20,020 bases of DNA from an uncultured Eggerthellaceae bacterium. Its GTDB lineage: Bacteria > Actinomycetota > Coriobacteriia > Coriobacteriales > Eggerthellaceae. The notes beneath the pieces are model-generated. The model was not told where the DNA came from, ran no database searches, and saw only the letters and a list, made by a program, of their open reading frames with translations. How positions within the stretch are numbered: the stretch's first letter is position 1; each line of letters begins with the position of its first letter. Of this stretch, positions 8,401 to 14,595 are shown in pieces. The stretch spans positions 1-20,020 of the forward strand of contig CAMOUE010000017.1 in assembly GCA_946626265.1 (NCBI GenBank), given 5' to 3'. Position numbers and translations under genes: made by a program.

Positions 8401-10082
8401 GATTCGCGCAAGGCATCAATAGGCGGATTGGTGACCTGCGCAAAAAGCTGGTTGAAATAATCGAAGAAGCTCCGGGGCCTCTCGGATAGGCAGGCGATGG
8501 GGCTGTCGGTTCCCATCGACGCCAGCGGAGCCTTGCCGTCGCGCGCCATGGGGATGACGGCCTCCTCGACATCGTCGAAGAAGTAGCCGTGTTGCGCCTG
8601 CCGCACGTGCAGCGGCAGGCCGTCATCGGGTTGGGACAGCGGCGCCTGACCCCGGCGCCCCGTTTGGGCTGGGGCGCTGGGCGCCTGCGCGCCAGGCGCG
8701 TCGTCTCCGACGAGCTCATCGAGCGTGAGCATCTCGGCATCGATCCAGCTGCGGTAGGGCTTCTCGTTGGCGAAGGCGTCCTTGATCTCGTCGTCGAAAA
8801 GCACGCGCGCCTGCGAGGGGTCGACGAGCAACATCTGTCCGGGCCCCAAGCTGCCGGCGATGAGCACGCTGGCGGGGTCCACGTCAAGCACGCCCACTTC
8901 GCTCGACAGGATGAGCCGGTCATCGGAGGTGACGTAGTACCGCGCGGGGCGCAGCCCGTTTCGGTCGATGGTCGCGCCCGTCACGCACCCGTCTGAAAAC
9001 GCTATGGCAGCAGGCCCATCCCAACCTTCGGTCAGCATTGACTGGTAGGCGTCCCATGCGCGCCGCTTGTCGGAGAGGTTGTCGTTGTTGTCCCACGGCT
9101 CAGGCAGGATCATCGACACGGCGCGGGCAAGGCTGCGGCCGTTCATGGTTATGAATTCCAGCACGTTGTCGAGCATAGACGAGTCCGACCCCTCGCCGTT
9201 CAGAATCGGCAGCACGTTTGCAAGATCGGCGCCCATGACCGGCGAGTACAGGTTTGCCTCGCGCGCCCGCGTCCAACTGACGTTGCAGCGCAGCGTGTTA
9301 ATCTCACCGTTGTGCACGATGTAGCGGTTGGGATGCGCGCGTTCCCACGACGGGGTCGTGTTCGTGGAATAGCGCGAATGCACGAGCGCCACCGCCGTCT
9401 CGGTTGACGCGTCGTCCAGGTCGCAGTAGAAGCGTCGCAGCTGTGTGGATACGAGCATGCCCTTATACACGATGGTGCGCGCGCTCATCGAGCAGACATA
9501 GAAGATGCGCCCCTCAAGCGCCGGATCAGATGCGGCCGCCTTCTCGATGGTGCGGCGACAGACGTAGAGCCTGCGTTCGAACTCATCGCCGCCTTCCACA
9601 TCATCGGGCCGCGCAAGAAAGACCTGCTTGATCGTGGGCATGCATTCGCGCGCCGTATCGCCCAGATCATGCGGATCAACCGGTACATCGCGCCAGAACA
9701 ACAACGGCACTCCGCAGCGCGCGCATCCCTCTTCGAAGATTCGGACGGCGCTTGCCACCCCCTCATCGTCGCGCGGGAGGAACAACATGGCCACGCCGTA
9801 ATCGCCCTCTGCGGGAAGGATGTGACCGCACTTCTGAGCTTCCTTGCGAAAGAACCGATGCGGCACCTGGAACAGGATGCCGGCACCGTCACCCGTGTTC
9901 TTCTCTAGGCCCACGCCGCCGCGGTGCTCAAGGTTGACAAGCACCGACAGCGCATCGTCGATCATCTGATGCGACCGCTTGCCCTGCAGGTGCGCCAAAG
10001 CACCGATGCCGCAGGCGTCGTGTTCGAATTCCGGCCGATACAGGCCCTTGCGGGCCGCTAAGCTGGACGAGTCGTTTCCCAT
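5424..10082 (-). CDS. gltB: Glutamate synthase large subunit
   Basis: GltB hydrolyses glutamine in its N-terminal domain, channels ammonia through the protein, and reductively aminates 2-oxoglutarate to glutamate at FMN, using electrons from GltD. The roughly 1552-residue protein is full length. Cys24 in FEHDACGIG would become the N-terminal nucleophile after removal of a short propeptide. The glutamine amidotransferase class II, central and FMN-binding domains follow, with the 3Fe-4S motif CLMQRDCQQDTC (C-x5-C-x4-C, about residues 1149-1161), then a C-terminal GXGXG beta-helix with GGVVLVLGEVGLNFAAGMSGG. A Pro/Ala/Gln-rich insertion near residue 460 looks like a species-specific loop. Of several possible starts (TTG at 10112, ATGs at 10097 and 10094) the ATG at 10082 is preferred, because GAGGGG precedes it by four bases. 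A separate promoter with a GlnR-box-like array lies upstream. Confidence 0.97.
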   Translation of the reverse strand: MGNDSSSLAARKGLYRPEFEHDACGIGALAHLQGKRSHQMIDDALSVLVNLEHRGGVGLEKNTGDGAGILFQVPHRFFRKEAQKCGHILPAEGDYGVAMLFLPRDDEGVASAVRIFEEGCARCGVPLLFWRDVPVDPHDLGDTARECMPTIKQVFLARPDDVEGGDEFERRLYVCRRTIEKAAASDPALEGRIFYVCSMSARTIVYKGMLVSTQLRRFYCDLDDASTETAVALVHSRYSTNTTPSWERAHPNRYIVHNGEINTLRCNVSWTRAREANLYSPVMGADLANVLPILNGEGSDSSMLDNVLEFITMNGRSLARAVSMILPEPWDNNDNLSDKRRAWDAYQSMLTEGWDGPAAIAFSDGCVTGATIDRNGLRPARYYVTSDDRLILSSEVGVLDVDPASVLIAGSLGPGQMLLVDPSQARVLFDDEIKDAFANEKPYRSWIDAEMLTLDELVGDDAPGAQAPSAPAQTGRRGQAPLSQPDDGLPLHVRQAQHGYFFDDVEEAVIPMARDGKAPLASMGTDSPIACLSERPRSFFDYFNQLFAQVTNPPIDALRESFITSTLLYVGNHGNLLEDARANCRLVRLDTPLLDRAQFQALARIEKHGFKPVALSATYAADDGPHALAEALGVMRARAEEAVRSGADLIVISDRAGKGRVPIPSLLAVASVHNHLLRRGLRTHADIIVETGDAITPHDFAALVGYSASGIYPYLAHDTIAALCERGVIALGSVEAQRNYNRAVVAGIVSVMSKMGISTMQGYHAAQVFEAVGLADSFVNEHFTGTVSRIGGLNIDDVQRECDERAAVLGAMLRSPAPDQLPSSGITSWRPVGGEEHLISPLTINLLQRAVREGDAALFEEYSSSVHVAGRAVRLGDLLDFAPKCAAIPLEDVEPAREIVKRFNTGAMSYGSISQEAHECLAIAMNRLHGRSNSGEGGEDPAREMPLPNGDSRRSAIKQIASGRFGVTSRYLMSADEIQIKMAQGAKPGEGGHLPGGKVWPWIARARRCTPGVGLISPPPHHDIYSIEDLAEVIFDMKNANPNARISVKLVAEAGVGTIATGVAKGGAHKILISGSNGGTGAAPRDSIYHAGLPLELGLAEAQQTLLRNGLRSRVVLEADGKLMDGRDVAIACLLGAEEFGFATMPLVAMGCLMQRDCQQDTCPVGIATQNCVLRNRFAGKPEYVENFMLMVAEQLRRIMASLGFSTVEEMVGRADCLRQKDDARSWKARLVDLSDLLVVARAEYGRTIEGANSPHSVVSCAPEDTLPQTLDATLLVPYTNDARSALVPQRFHVDIANVNRCVGTLLGSAVTARHAEGLPDETLTIDCTGSGGMSFGAFLPAGITLNIEGEANDFFGKGLSGGIVTVAPHRAATYRPEENIVAGNVAFYGATRGKGFVNGLAGQRFAVRNSGATLVVEGVGNNGCEYMTGGVVLVLGEVGLNFAAGMSGGVAYVYDAEHTLPERCNRDMVDLEAPDRDELNFVRRLIDEHVQRTGSPLGVKLLYRFSDIADDFVKVIPREYKNIMQLTDKLKASGLTHDEAVERAFELRDAS

Positions 10083-10110
10083 AGTGCCCCTCATCATTTG
10101 CCCTGTACGC

Positions 10111-10116
10111 AATAAA
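10111..10116 (-). promoter_or_regulatory. Possible -10 element of a gltB promoter
   Basis: TTTATT on the minus strand lies about 28 bases before the gltB start, with TTGGGA 18 bases further upstream as a poor -35. That -35 lies inside the repeated half-site array at 10132-10169, which fits a promoter that needs an activator. This is weak sequence evidence on its own. Confidence 0.3.
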
Positions 10117-10131
10117 GGCTACGGGCATAAC

Positions 10132-10169
10132 GTGTCCCAACCGTTTCAGCACCGTTTCAAGCAAGTTAA
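10132..10169 (-). promoter_or_regulatory. GlnR-box-like operator upstream of gltB
   Basis: On the minus strand four pentamers follow one another with exactly six bases between them: TTAAC, GAAAC, GAAAC, GACAC. Their plus-strand positions are 10165-10169, 10154-10158, 10143-10147 and 10132-10136, an exact 11-bp period or one helical turn. The known actinobacterial GlnR consensus is gTnAc-n6-GaAAc repeated in the same way; these match at 4, 5, 4 and 4 of 5 positions in a relaxed reading. The array lies 50-87 bases before the gltB start and begins 15 bases after the stop codon of the GlnR-like gene. Role as an operator is inferred. Confidence 0.6.
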
Positions 10170-10183
10170 ACTTCCTACTCCTG

Positions 10184-10846
10184 TCACATCCAGTAGTAGC
10201 CTACGCCGCGTACGGTTCCAATGTGCTCGGCTAGGCCGGGGCCCAGCTTTGCGCGCACGCGGCGTATGTGCACGTCGACGGTGCGCGACCCGACGTAGGT
10301 ATCGAACCCCCAGACGTTCTGCAACAGCACGTCGCGCGAAAACGTGTGGTTGGGATGCTGTACGAGGAACGCGAGCAGCGCGTATTCCAAGTACGTGAAG
10401 TCCACCGGCTCGCCCGAGATCGTCACCTGGTACGTCGCTAGGTTCATCGTCATGTCGTCAACGGTGATGGTCTTCGCCTGGTCATCCGCGTTCGTGCCCA
10501 ACAAACGGCGGATGCGGACGAGGCATTCGGCATGGCTGGCATCGTGCATGACGAAATCGCAGGATAGGTCAGATGAAAGTCGCATCTCGCCGACGAGCGA
10601 CTCGTCGGTGATGGCCAAAAGCGCGCACCCCCGGCTTTCCGAGAGCGCGACCACTTCCTGCAAGAGCTCGAACGCTTTATCGCGCGCCTCGAAAATTACC
10701 AAATCGACATCGGCGCCCGGAGCCAGCAGCCGCCTGAGCCGCTTGGTCGAGGCCGCAGAGACGTCGACGTCCAGCGTCGACAGGACGGGCTGGAACTTGA
10801 ACGCGCTGTCGAGCGTGTTGGCGATGAAGAGGACCTGCTTGTTCAT
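10184..10846 (-). CDS. glnR: GlnR-like atypical OmpR-family response regulator
   Basis: This 220-residue protein has a receiver-like N-terminal domain (1-115) and a C-terminal winged helix (about 126-219). The winged helix shows FTYLEYALLAFLVQHPNHTFSR, VWGFDTYVGSRTVDVHIRRVRAKLG and IGTVRGVGYYWM. The receiver is degenerate: the acidic pair after strand 1 is missing (IANT), the phosphoacceptor position is Glu53 in DLVIFEA, and the usual lysine of strand 5 is absent. Phosphorylation control therefore looks unlikely. Layout and context resemble actinobacterial GlnR, the global nitrogen regulator, which also works without phosphorylation. The ATG follows the asnB stop directly (TAGATG), with GGAAGG inside the asnB end, so the two are translationally coupled. 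gltB follows. The symbol is a family-level assignment; it could instead be a lineage-specific OmpR-type regulator. Confidence 0.72.
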   Translation of the reverse strand: MNKQVLFIANTLDSAFKFQPVLSTLDVDVSAASTKRLRRLLAPGADVDLVIFEARDKAFELLQEVVALSESRGCALLAITDESLVGEMRLSSDLSCDFVMHDASHAECLVRIRRLLGTNADDQAKTITVDDMTMNLATYQVTISGEPVDFTYLEYALLAFLVQHPNHTFSRDVLLQNVWGFDTYVGSRTVDVHIRRVRAKLGPGLAEHIGTVRGVGYYWM

Positions 10847-12748
10847 CTAAGGCCTTCCCTGCCCGCGGGCCGGCATGCCGTCGATGAAGAAGACGCAATA
10901 CCAGATGATGAACGAGTAGACGATCCAGATGCGGCGCGACCGGTCTGCTCCCGCGCGATGCTCGTCGAGCAGGCGGCGAAGCTCGTCCACGTCGAAGAAG
11001 CGCGCCGCCACATCGCTTTCGAACGCGCGCTTCACCTCGTTGAAGCACCGCCCCTCGCGCAGCCACGACACGACGGGCACCGGAAAGCCCAGCTTTTCCT
11101 TCTGGGCCCAGTCGCGCGGGATGGCGCGCTCGGCCGCTTCGCGCAGCGTCACCTTCGTCTGGCGCTCGGTCACTTTCTGCGACGTGGGGATGGTTGACGC
11201 GAGGGCGAACACCTCGCGGTCGAGGAACGGGACGCGCGATTCCAGCGAATGCGCCATCGCCATCTTGTCGGTCTTCAGCAGGATGTCGCCGACGAGCCAG
11301 AACTGCATGTCGACGTGCTGCATGCGCGTCGTGTCGTCGAGCCCGGCTGCCTCGGCATAGGCTGCGGCCGTCAGCTGCTGGGGCGTGGGCAGGCTGCCCA
11401 GCCGGTCGCGCAGGGCGGGAGCCAGCAGGCGGTCGCGCTCTGCGGGCGTGAAGGCGACGCCGTTGGCGTTCGTGTAGTACCACTCCTCGACCTGCTCGGA
11501 TGCGCGCTCGAGATAATTCGCACCGCGCTGGCCCATCGCATGCAGCACCTTCGAGCCGGCGCGCAGCACGCCCTTGGGCACCTTGCTCACACGCTCGTTG
11601 GCAAAGGGCGTCTGGTATATGCGGTAGCCGCCGAAGAACTCGTCTGCCCCTTCGCCCGAAAGCACCGCCTTGACGCGGCAGGCGGCCAGCTTGTCGACGA
11701 AGTACAGCGCAACCGCGCTCGGGTCGCCGGACGGCTCGTCCATATGCCATTGCACGCGGGGCAGCGATTCCCAATACTCGTCTTCGGTGATGTGATGCGC
11801 ATCGTTTTCCACGTTCAGCCGGCCGGCAAGCTCGCGCGCCCAGCTGACCTCGTCGCGTTCGCTCTCGTATTCGGCGAACCCCACGGTGAACGTTTTTATG
11901 TCGGGGTTCTCGCGCGCCAGGCACGCAGCCAGGTAGCTCGAGTCGATGCCGCTTGACAGGAACGACCCCACTTCGACGTCGGCGACGTTGTGGTAGCGCA
12001 CCGATTCGCGCATCGCCGCCTCGATGAGGTCGACCGTCTCTTCCGCGGAGCGGCTGGCATCAGGGCGGAAGTCAGGACGCCAGTAGCGCACGCACTGGAG
12101 CGGCGCATCGTCGCGCACGCGCAGGTAATGGCCGGGCAGCAGCTTGAACACGCCCTTGAAGAACGTCTCGGGCAGCGCCGAGAACTGGAAGCACAGGTAC
12201 TGGGCAAGCGCCTCCTCGTTCAGCTGGCGCTCGTAGGCCGGATGCTCGAGGATGGACTTGATTTCCGACGCGAAGATGAACTGGCCGCGTTGCATGGTGT
12301 AGTAGAACGGCTTGATGCCGAAGAAGTCGCGCGCGCAAAACAGCTCGCGGGTGCGCGTGTCGTGGATGGCGAAGGCGAACATGCCGCGCAGGCGCGAGAG
12401 GACCTCTGCGCCCCAGGCGATGTAGCCGACGAGCAGCACCTCGGTGTCGGAATTGGTCGCGAAGGAATAGCCGAGCGTTTCCAGCTCGGCGCGCAGCTCG
12501 CGGTAGTTGTAGATCTCGCCGTTGAACACGATGGACCACCGGGTGCCGTCTTCGTCGCGCACGAGGGGCTGGGCCCCGCCTTCCAAGTCGATGAGCGAGA
12601 GCCGCCTATGCCCGAGCGCCACGCCGCTCTGAATGATGCGCCCCTCGCCATCCGGGCCGCGATGGGCCATGACGTCGCACATCCGCTGAAGCGTCGCGAA
12701 GTCGGCTTCTGCTTCCGCCGCCTTAGTGAATCCGCAAATGCCGCACAT
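10847..12748 (-). CDS. asnB: AsnB-type glutamine amidotransferase (Asn synthetase or meso-DAP amidase)
   Basis: This 633-residue protein has an N-terminal glutaminase (class II amidotransferase) and a C-terminal ATP-dependent synthetase domain. Cys2 of MCGICGF is the nucleophile after Met removal, which fixes the start at 12748 rather than an upstream GTG/ATG-type codon; AAAGGG lies 7 bases before it. Further motifs are HRGPDGEG (29-36), FNGEIYNY (75-82), ARDFFGIKPFYY and the ATP pyrophosphatase loop SSGIDSS (265-271), then LSGEGADEFFGGY, LLKTDKMAMAHSLESRVPFLD and EKLGFPVP. Length and motif order resemble Bacillus AsnB and corynebacterial LtsA, which amidate meso-DAP in peptidoglycan precursors. 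The dap genes downstream and MurT-GatD nearby support that role, but asparagine synthesis cannot be excluded from sequence. The glnR-like gene is translationally coupled behind it. Confidence 0.9.
   Translation of the reverse strand: MCGICGFTKAAEAEADFATLQRMCDVMAHRGPDGEGRIIQSGVALGHRRLSLIDLEGGAQPLVRDEDGTRWSIVFNGEIYNYRELRAELETLGYSFATNSDTEVLLVGYIAWGAEVLSRLRGMFAFAIHDTRTRELFCARDFFGIKPFYYTMQRGQFIFASEIKSILEHPAYERQLNEEALAQYLCFQFSALPETFFKGVFKLLPGHYLRVRDDAPLQCVRYWRPDFRPDASRSAEETVDLIEAAMRESVRYHNVADVEVGSFLSSGIDSSYLAACLARENPDIKTFTVGFAEYESERDEVSWARELAGRLNVENDAHHITEDEYWESLPRVQWHMDEPSGDPSAVALYFVDKLAACRVKAVLSGEGADEFFGGYRIYQTPFANERVSKVPKGVLRAGSKVLHAMGQRGANYLERASEQVEEWYYTNANGVAFTPAERDRLLAPALRDRLGSLPTPQQLTAAAYAEAAGLDDTTRMQHVDMQFWLVGDILLKTDKMAMAHSLESRVPFLDREVFALASTIPTSQKVTERQTKVTLREAAERAIPRDWAQKEKLGFPVPVVSWLREGRCFNEVKRAFESDVAARFFDVDELRRLLDEHRAGADRSRRIWIVYSFIIWYCVFFIDGMPARGQGRP
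10853..10858 (-). promoter_or_regulatory. Ribosome binding site of the glnR-like gene inside asnB
   Basis: GGAAGG on the minus strand lies within the last codons of asnB, six bases before the ATG at 10846. Since the start codon abuts the asnB stop, the regulator is probably made by reinitiation. Confidence 0.7.
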
Positions 12749-12936
12749 GCACGCACCCTTTACCCACAACCGGTCAACCTGCAAGCTTCCCGCTGTCTGT
12801 CATGCGAGGATTCTAAAATGCGCTGCCGCAGCGACCGGACCGCCGCGCGCGTTGTTTCGCAAACGGAAACGTCGATTTAATACCCCTGCAACAATGCTGG
12901 GAAATAATAAGCGCGAACGCGAGACGGGAGGTCGCA
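12749..12936. promoter_or_regulatory. Divergent asnB/pyrG promoter region
   Basis: Both transcription units must start in these 188 bases. On the plus strand TTGTTT (12852-12857), an 18-base spacer and TTTAAT (12876-12881) make a plausible pyrG promoter. GGGAGG (12926-12931) lies five bases before the pyrG ATG. A GTTTC/GAAAC inverted pair with seven bases between lies at 12854-12870 and overlaps that promoter; it does not fit the direct 11-bp GlnR spacing. For asnB only a TAGAAT (12810-12815, minus) could be a -10, without a recognisable -35. Confidence 0.4.
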
Positions 12937-14550
12937 ATGGCAAAGCACATCTTCGTGACGGGCGGCGTGGTGTCGTCGCTGGGCAAGGGGATAACCGCCG
13001 CATCGCTCGGGCACCTGCTGAAGGCGCGCGGCTACAAGGTGACCATGCAGAAGATGGACCCGTACCTGAACGTCGACCCCGGAACCATGAGCCCGTTTCA
13101 GCACGGCGAGGTGTTCGTGACCGACGACGGGCACGAGGGCGACCTTGACCTGGGGCACTACGAGCGCTTCATCGACGAGAACCTCTCGCGCGAGTCGAAC
13201 TTCACGCAAGGCTCGGTTTACCAGTCGCTCGTGGCGCGCGAGCGTCGCGGCGATTTCCTGGGCGGCACGGTGCAGGTCATCCCGCACGTGACCGACGCCA
13301 TAAAGGAGCGCGTGCTGCGCGCGGCAATGCAGACGGGCGCCCACATCGTCATCTCGGAGATCGGCGGCACCATAGGCGACATCGAAGGGCAGCCGTTCAT
13401 CGAGGCCGTGCGCCAGCTTCGCCACGAGCTTGGCCCCGACAACGTCGTGTTCGTTCACGTCAGCCTCGTGCCCTACATCGCGGCGGCCCACGAGGTGAAG
13501 ACGAAGCCCACGCAGCATTCCGTGAAGGAGATGCGCGGCATGGGCGTGCAGCCCGACTTCATCGTGTGCCGCTCCGACCATGAGATAGACGACGCCGTGC
13601 GCGCCAAGATCGCTCACTTCTGCGACGTGGACGTAGACTCGGTGCTGTCGTGCGTCGACGCGCCGAGCATCTACGACGTGCCGCTCGACCTGTTCGGACA
13701 GGGCTTCGACGCGAAGGTGCTCCAGCGCCTGAAGCTGCCCGAGTGCGAGCTTGCGCGCGTGCCCATGGCCGACTACGTCGAGGCGGCCGCCCGCTGCGAG
13801 GGCCAGGTGAGCATTGCCGTCGTCGGCAAGTACACGAGCCTGCCCGACGCCTACCTGTCGGTCATCGAGGCGCTGCACCATGCCGGCGTGGCAAACGGCG
13901 TGAAGACGGATATCCGCCTCATCGACGGCGAGCAGCTTGACGACGGCAACGCGGCCGACGTGCTTTCGGGCATGGACGGCATCCTGGTGCCGGGCGGTTT
14001 CGGCCAGCGCGCCTTCGAGGGCAAGATAGCCGCCGCCCGCTACGCGCGCGAGAACGGAGTGCCCTACCTGGGCATCTGCCTGGGCCTGCAGGCGGCGGTC
14101 TGCGAGTTCGCGCGGCATGTGGCCGGGCTTGAAGGCGCGACGTCTTCCGAGTTCGCCGACGAGGGGACGCTGGCTGCCGACGGCGCCGTTCCCTTCGTCA
14201 TCGACCTCATGCCCGAACAAGAAGACGTCGAGGACAAGGGCGGCACCATGCGCCTGGGCGCCTACCCGTGCAAGGTCGCACCTGAAACGAAGGCGTTTGC
14301 CGCCTACGGCGCCGAGCTGGTGTACGAGCGCCACCGCCACCGCTACGAGGTGAGCAACGCCTACCGCGACGAGCTCGCCGCCAAGGGGCTCATGATTTCC
14401 GGCCTTTCCCCCGACGGGCGCCTGACCGAGATGGTCGAGCTTGCTGACCATCCCTGGTTCGTCGCCACGCAGGCCCATCCCGAATTCAAGAGCCGCCCCC
14501 TAAAGCCGCACCCCCTCTTCCGCAGCTTCATAGCCGCGGCAATACGTTGA
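12937..14550 (+). CDS. pyrG: CTP synthase (glutamine hydrolysing)
   Basis: PyrG makes CTP from UTP, ATP and glutamine, the last step of pyrimidine nucleotide synthesis. The 537-residue protein is of standard length. The synthetase domain opens with KHIFVTGGVVSSLGKGITAASLG and continues with KMDPYLNVDPGTMSPFQHGEVFVTDDG and EIGGTIGDIEGQPFIEA. The C-terminal class I glutaminase domain has Cys381 in LGICLGLQ and His514 with Glu516 in TQAHPEF, completing the triad. It is a lone plus-strand gene between two minus-strand units. Its glutamine use fits the local theme, although divergence from asnB may simply be gene order. Confidence 0.98.
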   Translation: MAKHIFVTGGVVSSLGKGITAASLGHLLKARGYKVTMQKMDPYLNVDPGTMSPFQHGEVFVTDDGHEGDLDLGHYERFIDENLSRESNFTQGSVYQSLVARERRGDFLGGTVQVIPHVTDAIKERVLRAAMQTGAHIVISEIGGTIGDIEGQPFIEAVRQLRHELGPDNVVFVHVSLVPYIAAAHEVKTKPTQHSVKEMRGMGVQPDFIVCRSDHEIDDAVRAKIAHFCDVDVDSVLSCVDAPSIYDVPLDLFGQGFDAKVLQRLKLPECELARVPMADYVEAAARCEGQVSIAVVGKYTSLPDAYLSVIEALHHAGVANGVKTDIRLIDGEQLDDGNAADVLSGMDGILVPGGFGQRAFEGKIAAARYARENGVPYLGICLGLQAAVCEFARHVAGLEGATSSEFADEGTLAADGAVPFVIDLMPEQEDVEDKGGTMRLGAYPCKVAPETKAFAAYGAELVYERHRHRYEVSNAYRDELAAKGLMISGLSPDGRLTEMVELADHPWFVATQAHPEFKSRPLKPHPLFRSFIAAAIR

Positions 14551-14577
14551 AGCGCCGGCACCAGGCATCGGCGTTTC
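14549..14577 (+). terminator. Possible terminator hairpin after pyrG
   Basis: A 9-bp stem with one G-U pair (14549-14557 with 14569-14577) and an 11-base loop begins within the pyrG stop codon. It lies in the 45-base gap between the convergent pyrG and murT-gatD genes. There is only a TTT within the stem and no long T-run after it, so its terminator role is uncertain. Confidence 0.4.
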
Positions 14578-14595
14578 ACCCAGGAGCTCAATGAA

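Noticed and set aside
12854..12870. GTTTC/GAAAC pair before pyrG as a GlnR box
   Set aside because: The half-sites are inverted with seven bases between, not direct with six, so the GlnR spacing is not met.
12877..14478. 533-residue minus-strand open frame opposite pyrG
   Set aside because: His/Val/Arg-rich antisense translation of a clear CTP synthase; no motif and no ribosome binding site of note.
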